From: Deltaproteobacteria bacterium
GTDB lineage: Bacteria > Desulfobacterota > Desulfobacteria > Desulfobacterales > JAFDDL01
DNA: 18,460 bases
Direction: 5' to 3'
Assembly (NCBI GenBank): GCA_019310865.1
Contig: JAFDDL010000083.1
Location: 1-18,460, forward strand
Shown here: piece by piece, positions 1 to 7,956 of the stretch
Layout of the letters: each line of letters opens with the position of its first letter
Numbering within the stretch: position 1 is the stretch's first letter
Translations under genes and position numbers: made by a program
Notes under the pieces: generated by a model
Seen by the model: only the letters and a program-made list of their open reading frames with translations
Told to the model about the DNA's origin: nothing
The model's database searches: none

Positions 1-723
1 GTGTATCTGTCGGATGGGTCCCTGGTGCGTCTCGATGCGGAAACGACCATCGTCGAAAACTTTACCAAAGCCTTGCGCCGGGTTGAACTGGAAGTGGGAC
101 GCGCATCTTTCGATGTGGTTCACGATTCGGCACGCCCCCTTGAGGTGGCTGCCGGAACGGTGGTGGTGCGCGCACTCGGTACCCGTTTTAATGTCTCCAA
201 GGGAAAAAAGGGTAAAGTTATTGTTGCCGTCATTGAAGGAAGCGTTGAGGTGAACGAGAACGGCGGCGAATCGCCCACAACCGCCCCCAAATCACTGTTG
301 GCCACGGCCCCAGCGCCCCAGGCGCCCGGAACAGATTCGACGCCCGCTGAGCAAACCGCCTCCGCCAGGGTGCTGCCCCAGGTGCGACCGGTGAAAAAGG
401 TTCTGGTTTCCGGGCAACAGATCGTTGTTGATACTAAAGAAGCGTCGGTTGAAATCGCATCTGTGGATATTGAAAAGGCTGACGCCTGGCAGACCGGCAG
501 GCTTTATTTTCAGACAACCCCATTGATAGATGTGCTAGGTGAAGTCAATCGCTATATGCAAAATAAGCTCATCATTGAAGACAAGCGGCTGGAAACAATT
601 CCCATCACCATGAATTTCAACATCAAGCATCGGAAAAACTTCATCCGTGCCCTTGAAGGGGCCATTCCCATCCAAACCAGGTTTACGTCCAGCGGCCGGA
701 TCTTGCTGACCATGCGCGATTAG
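1..723 (+). CDS. FecR-family protein, N-terminally truncated by the window edge
   Basis: The frame is open from the first base, so the visible 240 residues are only the C-terminal part; FecR-type proteins are usually over 300 residues and start with a cytoplasmic and transmembrane segment not seen here. Residues 1-85 resemble the periplasmic FecR domain: DGS near the start, then RPLEV and VRALGTRFNV (56-65). Residues 162-240 resemble the usual C-terminal segment, with AWQTGRLYF, then LIDVLGEVNRY. In the family, FecR proteins relay signals from TonB-dependent receptors to ECF sigma factors; no sigma factor or receptor gene is visible here. Odd: a Pro/Ala/Thr-rich stretch of about 45 residues (86-132) sits between the last FecR strands and the VSGQQ strand. 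The gene converges with iorB, 25 bp between stops. Family assignment is good; the role is inferred. Confidence 0.8.
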   Translation: MYLSDGSLVRLDAETTIVENFTKALRRVELEVGRASFDVVHDSARPLEVAAGTVVVRALGTRFNVSKGKKGKVIVAVIEGSVEVNENGGESPTTAPKSLLATAPAPQAPGTDSTPAEQTASARVLPQVRPVKKVLVSGQQIVVDTKEASVEIASVDIEKADAWQTGRLYFQTTPLIDVLGEVNRYMQNKLIIEDKRLETIPITMNFNIKHRKNFIRALEGAIPIQTRFTSSGRILLTMRD

Positions 724-748
724 GGCTTGTTTATTCAAACCGGGCCCC

Positions 749-1351
749 TTACTTTTGCGCATCCATCAATGCCCGCCCCTTGTCAAAGGCGATCATGTTC
801 AAGTCCTTGAATTTAGGCGGCACCCGATTGGCCACCACCTCTTTCCACAGATCCACCGGCAGGTCGAGCAAGGTGGAGGTCGCAGAGAGCAGAAGGGTGT
901 TGACCAGGCGTGGGTTTCCGAGTTCTTCGGCCATGGGAAGCGCGTCGAGAAGTACCGGCGAATTGGACCGGGCCTTGATGATCGCCTCGGCGTCCTCGGG
1001 ATACTTCCCGCTTCCGGAAGATACGGCCGGTGGAACAATACGCTGCAGGTTGCTGATTACCCGGCCTTCGGGTTTTAAAAAGTGAATCCATCGAACCGTC
1101 TCGGCAAGCTCAAATGACAGGAGGATGTCGGCATCGCCCTCCTGGATCAGCGGAGAAAATACTTGCCGGCCGTAGCGCACATGACTTGTCACCACGCCGC
1201 CGCGCTGGGACATGCCGTGTATCTCGCTTTTCTTTGTGTCAAAGCCGCCGCTCATGGCAACATCACAGAGAATCTCACTGGCCGTGATGACACCCTGACC
1301 ACCGGTACCGACGATGAGAATATTTTTAATGCTGTTATTTTGCTGGGTCAT
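749..1351 (-). CDS. iorB: Indolepyruvate:ferredoxin oxidoreductase beta subunit
   Basis: 200 residues, matching the usual size of the gamma-type subunit that partners IorA in oxidative decarboxylation of arylpyruvates (from Trp, Phe, Tyr) to aryl-acetyl-CoA with reduction of ferredoxin. Visible family motifs are GTGGQGVITASEIL near the N-terminus and KKSEIHGMSQRGG at about residue 42, typical of this 2-oxoacid oxidoreductase domain. The start was set at the ATG at 1351: an AGGAG (1359-1363) lies 7 nt upstream. The frame also opens at a TTG at 1357, but the same AGGAG is then too close. The gene follows iorA on the same strand after a 58-nt gap, so the two are probably co-transcribed. Cytoplasmic. 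Confidence 0.93.
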   Translation of the reverse strand: MTQQNNSIKNILIVGTGGQGVITASEILCDVAMSGGFDTKKSEIHGMSQRGGVVTSHVRYGRQVFSPLIQEGDADILLSFELAETVRWIHFLKPEGRVISNLQRIVPPAVSSGSGKYPEDAEAIIKARSNSPVLLDALPMAEELGNPRLVNTLLLSATSTLLDLPVDLWKEVVANRVPPKFKDLNMIAFDKGRALMDAQK

Positions 1352-1409
1352 TTTCAATCTCCTGAAACATCTATGATGGCATTTTTTATAATAACGCGCG
1401 TCTCAAAGT

Positions 1410-3227
1410 TCATTCGGCCTCGATGTGCAATTGGTAAATGGCTCCGGGCTTGCAAACCTGCTCGCAAACCGTACAGCCACGGCAAATACTGGGGTCAATG
1501 ATTGCATACCGGCGTTCTTTTTTGTTGTCTTCCGCGGGAATGACATCTCCCGGTGCAATGGCCGGACAACCGATTCGCAGGCACATGCCGCAGCCGGTGC
1601 ATTCATCGAGATTCACCTGGCGAACCTTTTCGGGGTCTTGGCGCAGCAGTTGAATACAGGGCTCCCGGGTGATAAGCACGGACGGCCCGTCAAAGGCCGC
1701 TTCTTCCTTGAGCGCCTTGATGGTGCCATCCAGATCGAATGGGCCGATTTCCCTTGCCCGTTCAACACCCAGCGCCTCGACCAGCTTGAGCAGATCCACC
1801 GCATAGGTGTCCTCGAGCTGGAGGGTCTTGCCGGTACCGGGATTCTGCTGACCGCCGGTCATGGCGGTGATACGGTTGTCCAGGATGATCACGTTGACGT
1901 TACTCTTGTTGTAGATAACATCCAGGAGACTGGTGATGCCGGAATGAAAAAAAGTGGAATCACCCAGAACCGCAAATACGGGTCGCTTATCGTCGATCCC
2001 CACCTTTTCAATGGCCTTTGCCGTGCCATGGGCCATGCTGATGCTGGCGCCCATGCACAAGGTGGTGTCAACGGCCTCGAGGGGGGGCAGCACGCTCAAG
2101 GTGTAACAACCGATGTCCGAATGCACAATTCCTTTGAGTTTTTTAAGGGCTGTAAACAGACCGCGATGGGTGCAGCCGGCGCACATAAGCGGCGGCCGAG
2201 GCATGTCGGCGCCCTCGGGCCGGCTAACGGGCTCTTTGCTCACCGCTTCCAGCACGCCGGCCTGCTCAAAGCCCCGGGCCACCAGATCAGGTGTCAGCTC
2301 ACCCAGGCGGGAGAAATACTCCTTTCCCGATACGGTGATGCCCATGATTTTAATTTCATCCTCCATGTATGGTTCGAGCTCTTCGACCACGAAAAGCCGG
2401 TCCACCTTGGAAGCAAAGTCCTTAATCTTATTTTCCGGCAGCGGATATGACATGCCGATCTTCAGAACCGACGCATCCGGCAAGATCTCTTTGACATACT
2501 GATAGGAAATGCCGTTGGTGATGACGCCCACCTTACGATCGGCCCACTCGATGCGATTTAGTTTGGTCTCTTCCGTCAGCGTTTTGAGTTTCTCCACACG
2601 CTGCACCACCAGGGGATGGCGCTTGATGGCGTATGCCGGAATCATGACGAATTTCCGGGCATCACGGCTGAAGCCTTCCGGCGCTTTGGTGTCATTGGAC
2701 GCATCCGGATCGAAATGGACAATCCCTTTGGAATGGGAGATGCGGGTGGTCATTCGAAGCATGGTCATGGTGTCGTATTTTTCAGAAATATCCAGGGCGA
2801 CGCCCACCATATCCCGGGACTCCTGGCTGTCGCTGGGCTCGAGCATGGGAATCTGCGCCAGACGTGCATAGTACCGGTTGTCCTGCTCGTTCTGGGAGCT
2901 GTGCATCCCAGGATCATCGGCGCACACAACCAGCATGCCGCCCTTGACACCGGTATAGGCCAGGGTCATGAAAGGATCGGCCGCCACATTGAGCCCCACA
3001 TGCTTCATGGTGGTCATCACGCGGGTCCCGGTCATACTGGCGCCGGCCGCTACCTCCATGGCCACCTTTTCGTTTGGCGCCCATTCCGCATAAATCCCTT
3101 CGTATCGGGCAAAATTTTCCAAAATTTCCGTACTCGGCGTTCCAGGATAGGCGCTGGCAATTTTCACGCCGCTCTCAAAAGCCCCCAATGCAACCGCTTC
3201 GTTGCCTGAAAGAACCTTCTGTTTCAT
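1410..3227 (-). CDS. iorA: Indolepyruvate:ferredoxin oxidoreductase alpha subunit
   Basis: 605 residues, full length for the family. Order: N-terminal pyrimidine-binding domain (GNEAVALGAFESG, AYPGTPSTEI), middle domain, TPP-binding domain with the GDS motif at 422-424 and NRITAMTGGQ at 451-460, then a C-terminal ferredoxin-like domain. The latter has two cysteine clusters: C543, C546, C549, C554 followed by P, and C582, C585, C588, C592, fit for two [4Fe-4S] clusters. The known reaction is aryl pyruvate + CoA + oxidised ferredoxin to aryl-acetyl-CoA + CO2 + reduced ferredoxin (reversible in some anaerobes). ATG start with GAGG upstream. First gene of iorAB, divergent from an Lrp/AsnC regulator that may control it. 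No cysteine of the clusters is missing. Confidence 0.96.
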   Translation of the reverse strand: MKQKVLSGNEAVALGAFESGVKIASAYPGTPSTEILENFARYEGIYAEWAPNEKVAMEVAAGASMTGTRVMTTMKHVGLNVAADPFMTLAYTGVKGGMLVVCADDPGMHSSQNEQDNRYYARLAQIPMLEPSDSQESRDMVGVALDISEKYDTMTMLRMTTRISHSKGIVHFDPDASNDTKAPEGFSRDARKFVMIPAYAIKRHPLVVQRVEKLKTLTEETKLNRIEWADRKVGVITNGISYQYVKEILPDASVLKIGMSYPLPENKIKDFASKVDRLFVVEELEPYMEDEIKIMGITVSGKEYFSRLGELTPDLVARGFEQAGVLEAVSKEPVSRPEGADMPRPPLMCAGCTHRGLFTALKKLKGIVHSDIGCYTLSVLPPLEAVDTTLCMGASISMAHGTAKAIEKVGIDDKRPVFAVLGDSTFFHSGITSLLDVIYNKSNVNVIILDNRITAMTGGQQNPGTGKTLQLEDTYAVDLLKLVEALGVERAREIGPFDLDGTIKALKEEAAFDGPSVLITREPCIQLLRQDPEKVRQVNLDECTGCGMCLRIGCPAIAPGDVIPAEDNKKERRYAIIDPSICRGCTVCEQVCKPGAIYQLHIEAE

Positions 3228-3515
3228 TGCATGTTACCTCGTTATATGGGTTTCGGCATGGTTAAATTGTCAAAATAACCGATTTTCACAGCCATGTAAA
3301 TTGAATATCTGAATTTTACATATACTTAATTAAATTATCGTCTTTTGCTATATTATATTAGGCATATTGTCAAGTATTAATTATTTTATTTTTTAATTGA
3401 TTCTTTATCCGGAATTATATATTAAGAATAAAATCGGGTTAAAATGAATATTATTCGTCAGATTTCAATTATTGTTAATTATAATTAAGCTCCGGGGTAC
3501 CAAAAGGGATTCGAC
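3228..3515. promoter_or_regulatory. AT-rich divergent control region between iorA and the Lrp/AsnC gene
   Basis: 288 bp, strikingly AT-rich against its neighbours, with no open frame I would call a gene. It must hold the promoters of iorAB (leftward) and the regulator (rightward). A rightward candidate is TTGATT (3397-3402), 17 bp, TATTAA (3420-3425). A leftward consensus -35, TTGACA (complement of 3368-3373), has only poor -10 matches at good spacing. Palindromes include TTAATTATAATTAA (3475-3488, perfect 14 bp) and GAATATTATTC (3446-3456). Such AT-rich palindromes are compatible with Lrp-type binding, but this is inference; in AT-rich DNA short palindromes also arise by chance. Confidence 0.55.
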
Positions 3516-3986
3516 ATGAAGCTCGATGAAACCGACAAAAAAATATTGGACATTATTCAGGCTGACGGCCGCATCACGAACGCAAAGCTTGCGTCGACCA
3601 TCGGCATATCGCCCCCGGCCATGCTGGAACGCGTCAGGCGCCTGGAGTCGTCGGGCATTATCTCAAAATATGTGGCGCTCCTGGATCGAGACAGAATCGG
3701 CCTGGGCGTCATGGCCATGGTGACCATATCGCTGGCGATTCACCAGCTGCCATCCATTAAAAGCATTGAAAACAAGATTCTGGAAATGGATGAGGTCCTG
3801 GAATGCTATCAAACCTCCGGGTCTGAAGATTATATCCTCAAGGTCGCCCTGAACGACATTCGGCAATTCTCGGATTTCTGTTTCCAGAAGCTGGCCACCA
3901 TTCCCGGTGTTCAGAACATTAAGTCGTCATTCATCATCTCCACGGTGAAAAGCACCACCCGGCTACCGGTGAAGGCCCAGCGGTAA
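3516..3986 (+). CDS. Lrp/AsnC-family transcriptional regulator
   Basis: 156 residues, the normal size. The N-terminal winged helix-turn-helix spans about residues 3-60 (LDETDKKILDIIQADGR, then ISPPAMLERVRRLESSGII). The C-terminal RAM (ligand-binding, oligomerisation) domain covers about 65-145 and keeps the GSEDYILKV strand. Family members bind DNA as dimers or octamers and often respond to amino acids. ATG start with AAGGGAT at 3504-3510. It is divergent from iorAB, which catabolises arylpyruvates, so local control of ior by an aromatic amino acid is plausible but inferred; a global role cannot be excluded. Its stop codon abuts the stop of the next, convergent gene with no bases between. Confidence 0.93.
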   Translation: MKLDETDKKILDIIQADGRITNAKLASTIGISPPAMLERVRRLESSGIISKYVALLDRDRIGLGVMAMVTISLAIHQLPSIKSIENKILEMDEVLECYQTSGSEDYILKVALNDIRQFSDFCFQKLATIPGVQNIKSSFIISTVKSTTRLPVKAQR

Positions 3987-4691
3987 TTATTTCTTCTGAT
4001 TCTGCCGCTCGATCCACCGGTACAACGAATCCCGATACCGGTACGCCAGGAACACAATCACCAGGCATGCCAGACACAACACGGCCAGCAGCGAATAATT
4101 CTTCTCGTAGAGCGATGCGCCCTGAAGGCTCAGCATGAGGGTGCCGGGCATACGGCCAATAGCCGCCAGCAGGATAAACACGCGAAGCGGGAGTGTGCTC
4201 AGCCCTAAAAATAGGGACAGATAATCTTTGGGAAATCCGGGAATGATAAAGAAGATGAATACAACCACGGCGCCCTGGTGCCGGAGAGCGAAATCAAGCT
4301 TGTCCATGTACTTGACCGGAATGAGTTTCCGGATCCAGCGCCTTCCCAGGAAACGTCCGATCTTGAAATTGATCAGGGAACCCAGCGTCAATGCAATGCT
4401 TGAATAGATAAAGCCTGGAAGGGTTCCAAACAGATACCCGCCAATAAAGCCGGTGGCTTCTCCCGGAACCGGAGCAAATATAACCTGCAGCACCTGAATT
4501 CCCATGAAGGCCGGCGGGGCACCGATCCCGAATTGGGTGATAAAAGCCCGGCTCTTTTCCCGATCCGAAAACACGTCATAGGCGTTGGCCGCCGCCGCCG
4601 CGATCGCCTCCCGGAAATGGTAAATGAGGGCCGCACATAGAATCGCTGCAATAACGATACAAACACGCCGGCCCGTGAAAACTCGATTCAT
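3987..4691 (-). CDS. TVP38/TMEM64-type SNARE-associated (DedA superfamily) membrane protein
   Basis: About 234-236 residues. Hydrophobic segments: one N-terminal (about residues 10-30), a paired stretch around VIFAPVPGEATGFIGGYLFG to LTLGSLINFKIGRFLG, another around VVVFIFFIIPGFPKDYLSLF to LPLRVFILLAAIGRMPGT, and a last near the C-terminus, which ends in basic, charged residues. The PGE...GGYLFG and FIIPGFPKDYLS signatures are those of the VTT/SNARE-associated domain, a family linked to lipid scrambling or undecaprenyl-phosphate handling; the substrate here is unknown. Two ATGs lie at 4697 and 4691; neither has a clear Shine-Dalgarno, and I give the shorter with low conviction (4697 is 1 nt past the pgk stop). 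Last gene of the gyrA-pgk run, probably translationally coupled to pgk. Confidence 0.88.
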   Translation of the reverse strand: MNRVFTGRRVCIVIAAILCAALIYHFREAIAAAAANAYDVFSDREKSRAFITQFGIGAPPAFMGIQVLQVIFAPVPGEATGFIGGYLFGTLPGFIYSSIALTLGSLINFKIGRFLGRRWIRKLIPVKYMDKLDFALRHQGAVVVFIFFIIPGFPKDYLSLFLGLSTLPLRVFILLAAIGRMPGTLMLSLQGASLYEKNYSLLAVLCLACLVIVFLAYRYRDSLYRWIERQNQKK

Positions 4692-4698
4692 CCGCATT

Positions 4699-5886
4699 CT
4701 ACCCAGCCGCTCCGCTCAATGCAGCCACAGCCGGAAGGATTTTGCCTTCGAGCAATTTTAAGAATGCGCCGCCACCGGTTGAGATATAGCTGACCTGCCC
4801 GGTCTTTCCAGCCTGGTGCAGGGCGGCATCGGTATCGCCGCCTCCCACAATGGTCAGGGCGTTGGACCCGGCGATGGCGTTGGCCATGGCCAGGGTACCG
4901 CTGCTGAAGGCGTCAATCTCAAACACGCCCATGGGCCCGTTCCAGACAATGGTTTCGGCATTGTCCAGCGCCTGGGCGTAGACCATGGCAGTGGCCGGGC
5001 CGATATCCAGAATCATTCGATCGTGGGGGATTTCCTGAATCGGAACGGTTTTAACGACAGCCGCCGCATCGAGCCGGTCGGCAACAACAGCATCCACCGG
5101 CAGGTAAAATTTCACTCCCCGCTCCGAAGCGGTCTTCATCAGATCCAGGGCCGACTGCGTCAAATCCGTTTCCACCTTTGAGGCACCCACCTCAAAGCCG
5201 TGGGCCATGAGAAAGGTATTGGCCATGGCGCCCCCGATAAGTACCTTGTCCACATGGGAAATCATGTTGGCCAATGCCCCCAATTTGCTCGACACCTTGG
5301 CGCCGCCCACCACCGCCACCAGTGGCCGTTTGGGATCGGCCATGGCGCGTTTGAAATATTCGAGTTCCCGTTCCAGCAGCATACCGCAAGCCGCTACCGG
5401 CACATGGGGAACAATGGCAACCACCGATGCGTTTTCCCGATGACACACGGCAAAGGCATCGTTTACGTAGACATCGCATAAACCAGCGAGCCGTTTGGCG
5501 AAATCCACGTTATTTTCCTGCTCGGCCGCATGAAATCGAAGGTTTTCCAGCATCAGCACGGATCCGGGACTCATTTTTAAAACAAGCGCTTCCACCGCCG
5601 GACCGATGCAATCGGGCGCCATTTGGACCGGCGCATCCAGCAATTCTTCCAGACGCCGGGCAACCGGTGACAGGCTGTACTTGGCCACCACCTGTCCCTT
5701 GGGACGACCCAGATGAGAAGCCACGATCAATTTGCCCTGTTGCGCGATAACCATGCGCAAGGTGGGCAATGCCGCCTGGATTCGGGCATCGTCCGTGATC
5801 TGCCGGGCATCATCAAGGGGTACGTTAAAATCGACCCGGCAAAAAACCCGTTTCCGGGACATGTCGACTTGTGAAATTGTCTTCAT
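4699..5886 (-). CDS. pgk: Phosphoglycerate kinase
   Basis: 395 residues, a normal bacterial length. Reversible transfer of phosphate between 1,3-bisphosphoglycerate and ADP in glycolysis/gluconeogenesis, cytoplasmic. Visible motifs: [11 protein letters not shown] (15-25), [63 protein letters not shown] and [12 protein letters not shown] near the nucleotide site. The [10 protein letters not shown] stretch departs from the common DAFGTAHRA form but keeps the DAF...HR frame. The ATG overlaps the TGA of the preceding small Cys-motif gene as ATGA, indicating translational coupling. No gapdh is adjacent; pgk here sits behind gyrA-gpsA-radC, an unusual partnership. Confidence 0.97.
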   Translation of the reverse strand: MKTISQVDMSRKRVFCRVDFNVPLDDARQITDDARIQAALPTLRMVIAQQGKLIVASHLGRPKGQVVAKYSLSPVARRLEELLDAPVQMAPDCIGPAVEALVLKMSPGSVLMLENLRFHAAEQENNVDFAKRLAGLCDVYVNDAFAVCHRENASVVAIVPHVPVAACGMLLERELEYFKRAMADPKRPLVAVVGGAKVSSKLGALANMISHVDKVLIGGAMANTFLMAHGFEVGASKVETDLTQSALDLMKTASERGVKFYLPVDAVVADRLDAAAVVKTVPIQEIPHDRMILDIGPATAMVYAQALDNAETIVWNGPMGVFEIDAFSSGTLAMANAIAGSNALTIVGGGDTDAALHQAGKTGQVSYISTGGGAFLKLLEGKILPAVAALSGAAG

Positions 5887-6179
5887 TGGTCTTTCTCTCT
5901 GTCATCAGATTTTTCAGCCCGCCGGCGCCGGCGAAAAAACGTCTTTTTCTTTGACCAGCGTTGAAAAAAATTCATCAAACCCGAATCGTAAGCCCGGTCG
6001 ACCATCTCTTCGCGCACACCAATTCCACTGGGTCGGGACATGGCTGCCCTTAGGCATTCGGTCTTGTCTTTGCAATCCAGGCATTTCGGTGGGGTTTCCC
6101 GCAAACCGCGCTCTCCCATGGGAAAGACCGTTTCCAGATCGGCGAAGCATTCGCGGGGCTTTTTTTCCTTTGCATTCAT
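5883..6179 (-). CDS. Small basic protein with a four-cysteine (CX2CX5C plus C11) motif, function unknown
   Basis: 98 residues. I do not recognise a named family. It has only four cysteines, C11, C33, C36 and C42; the core reads [16 protein letters not shown], suited to binding Zn2+ or an Fe-S cluster. The C-terminus is strongly basic (RRRRRAEK), so nucleic-acid or membrane-surface contact is possible. No signal peptide or membrane segment is visible. Support for being real: it fills the space between radC (17 nt upstream) and pgk in a tight operon, its stop overlaps the pgk start as ATGA, and its cysteines are clustered. The Shine-Dalgarno for the ATG at 6179 is weak (AGGTGA about 12 nt upstream). 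Another open frame over the same bases lacks the motif and the coupling. Confidence 0.7.
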   Translation of the reverse strand: MNAKEKKPRECFADLETVFPMGERGLRETPPKCLDCKDKTECLRAAMSRPSGIGVREEMVDRAYDSGLMNFFQRWSKKKTFFRRRRRAEKSDDREKDQ

Positions 6180-6196
6180 CTGTTTGCATTCACCTG

Positions 6197-6913
6197 TCAG
6201 ACCGCTTCAAATTCGGCATTGATGCGCGCGATCATGCCTTGGTCCGCATAGCTGTAGAACCGGCCGTCACCGACAATGAGATGTTCGTGAACCGTGATGC
6301 CCATGGTGTGACAGGCAAAAACCAGCCGCCGGGTGAGCGCCGTATCCTCCGGGGAAGGAGAGGGGTCTCCGGAAGGGTGATTATGGGCAAAAATGAGTGC
6401 GGCCGCAGCGTTTTGCATGGCCGCCTGGACCACCTCCCGGGGATAAACCGCACTGGCGGTCAAGGTTCCTTCAAAGAGGATATCCGTGGAAATGATTTTA
6501 TTTTTCGCATCCAGATAGATCGATAAAAAGCATTCCCGCTTTTTATCCCGCAGGGTATGATTCAGGTAGTCGAACACATCCTGCGAATTATGCAGGGGAT
6601 TTTTTCCGATCACCCGCTTCTGTAGATATCGATCCGCAGCGGCCTTGATCAGCTTGATACCGAAGATATTTTTCGGGCCCAGCCCGTCGACCCGGCACAG
6701 GTCGGCATCCGAGGCTTCCATCACCGCCTGCAGGGTTTCAAATCGGTCAAGCGCCGCTTTGGCGGCGTCCTTGCAGTCTTTTCGGGGTGATCCCAGGGTT
6801 AGCAGGAGTTCAATGACCTCATAGTCGTGGAACCCGGAAAAACCGGCGTCCATGAACTTCTCCCGCAGTCGCCTGCGATGCCCTTCCCCCTTGTGTGAAA
6901 CGGTTTTTCCCAT
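6197..6913 (-). CDS. radC: RadC/UPF0758 family JAB-domain protein
   Basis: 238 residues, typical length. An N-terminal helix-hairpin-helix-like part (about 30-95, with VDGLGPKN) precedes the JAB/MPN+ domain. The metal-binding signature is complete: H177-x-H179, seven residues, S187, two residues, D190 (HNHPSGDPSPSPED), as in JAMM metallopeptidases. The family was named for a DNA-repair phenotype later attributed elsewhere, and its biochemical function is not established. The frame extends to a GTG at 6919, but the ATG at 6913 has AAAGAG about 5 nt upstream, whereas the GTG abuts that sequence, so ATG is chosen. It starts 9 nt after the gpsA stop, inside the gyrA-pgk run. Confidence 0.93.
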   Translation of the reverse strand: MGKTVSHKGEGHRRRLREKFMDAGFSGFHDYEVIELLLTLGSPRKDCKDAAKAALDRFETLQAVMEASDADLCRVDGLGPKNIFGIKLIKAAADRYLQKRVIGKNPLHNSQDVFDYLNHTLRDKKRECFLSIYLDAKNKIISTDILFEGTLTASAVYPREVVQAAMQNAAAALIFAHNHPSGDPSPSPEDTALTRRLVFACHTMGITVHEHLIVGDGRFYSYADQGMIARINAEFEAV

Positions 6914-6922
6914 AGGCACTCT

Positions 6923-7945
6923 TTAAAATTCTTCTTTCAGATCCCGGGTCATCAACTGCTGCAATGCCGTTTTGGCGGATAAACCGTCATACAAGACATG
7001 ATAGATTGCATGGCAAATCGGCATTTCCACATCGATTTTTCTGGACAGGTTGAACACGGATTTGGCCGTCTTCACGCCTTCGGCCACCATTTGCATATCC
7101 GAAAGAATTTCTCCCAGGGTATGGCCCTGGCCGATCTTTTTGCCCACCGTATGATTTCGGCTCAAGTCCCCGGTGGCGGTCAAAATCAGATCCCCCACAC
7201 CCGACAGGCCTGAAAATGTTTCCGGATCGGCGCCCAGTTGGCTGCCGAGGCGTTTGATTTCAGCAAGGCCTCGGGTTATCATCGCCGCCCGGGTATTAAG
7301 CCCCAGTTGCAGCCCGTCAATGACCCCGGCGGCCAGAGCAATGACGTTTTTAACCGCTCCGCCCAGCTCAACGCCAATGACGTCCGCATGGGTGTAAGCA
7401 CGGAAATATGGATTTGAAAACATGGTCTGAACCAGCCGGGCTCGCTCCAAATTTTTGGATGCAACCGTCACAGCAGACGGGACTTTTTTACCCACCTCCT
7501 TGGCAAAACTCGGACCGGAAAGAATCACCAGCTGATCGTCGGTCACGCCGGGCAATACTTCTTTAAGCACGCCGGACATGGTCAGATGGGTAACGTTCTC
7601 GATTCCCTTGGACGCGGAAATAAGGGTAGCGCCCGGCGACAGGAATGTGGCCATTTTCCCGGCGGTTTCACGCATCACGTGAGACGGTACCACCAGAAGC
7701 ACGATTTTCTTTCCAGTCACGACATCGCCGAGGTCATTTGAGGGCGTGATGTTATCCGATAGAGGGATTCCCGGCAGAAACCATTCGTTTTTCCGTTTTG
7801 AGGCAATCTGTTCCTTGACCTCCGGTTCGTAGACCCACAGGTCCACCGGATATCCGTTTTCTCCCAGCAAATTAGCCAGGGCCGTCCCCCAGCTTCCGCC
7901 GCCGATAACGGCGATGGGCATGGTTTGATTCTGTTTTGTCTCCAT
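6923..7945 (-). CDS. gpsA: NAD(P)H-dependent glycerol-3-phosphate dehydrogenase
   Basis: 340 residues, normal for GpsA. It reduces dihydroxyacetone phosphate to sn-glycerol-3-phosphate, the phospholipid backbone precursor, in the cytoplasm. The N-terminal Rossmann domain carries VIGGGSWGTALANLLG (nucleotide loop, GGG in place of the common GAG). Further family motifs are VPSHVMRE, LSGPSFAKEV, ELGGAVKNVIALAAGV with the catalytic lysine, and GVGDLILTATGDLSRN. The ATG at 7945 has AGG 5 nt upstream (GCAGGTAA then ATG); the internal Met at residue 9 has no such site. It lies 11 nt after gyrA; a gyrA-gpsA linkage is also familiar to me from other delta-type anaerobes. Confidence 0.97.
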   Translation of the reverse strand: METKQNQTMPIAVIGGGSWGTALANLLGENGYPVDLWVYEPEVKEQIASKRKNEWFLPGIPLSDNITPSNDLGDVVTGKKIVLLVVPSHVMRETAGKMATFLSPGATLISASKGIENVTHLTMSGVLKEVLPGVTDDQLVILSGPSFAKEVGKKVPSAVTVASKNLERARLVQTMFSNPYFRAYTHADVIGVELGGAVKNVIALAAGVIDGLQLGLNTRAAMITRGLAEIKRLGSQLGADPETFSGLSGVGDLILTATGDLSRNHTVGKKIGQGHTLGEILSDMQMVAEGVKTAKSVFNLSRKIDVEMPICHAIYHVLYDGLSAKTALQQLMTRDLKEEF

Positions 7946-7956
7946 TTACCTGCACC

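Noticed and set aside
723..750. Bulged hairpin GGGC...GCCC between the FecR-like gene and iorB as a bidirectional terminator
   Set aside because: The stem is short and interrupted, and no T-run follows on either strand.
1425..2450. 341-codon open frame on the plus strand antisense to iorA
   Set aside because: It lies wholly inside iorA, whose motifs and length are canonical; the antisense product shows no recognisable domain and is typical of frames opposite GC-rich genes.
5914..6189. 91-codon frame overlapping the small Cys-motif gene in another frame
   Set aside because: It lacks the clustered cysteine core and the ATGA coupling to pgk; composition looks like a frame shadow.
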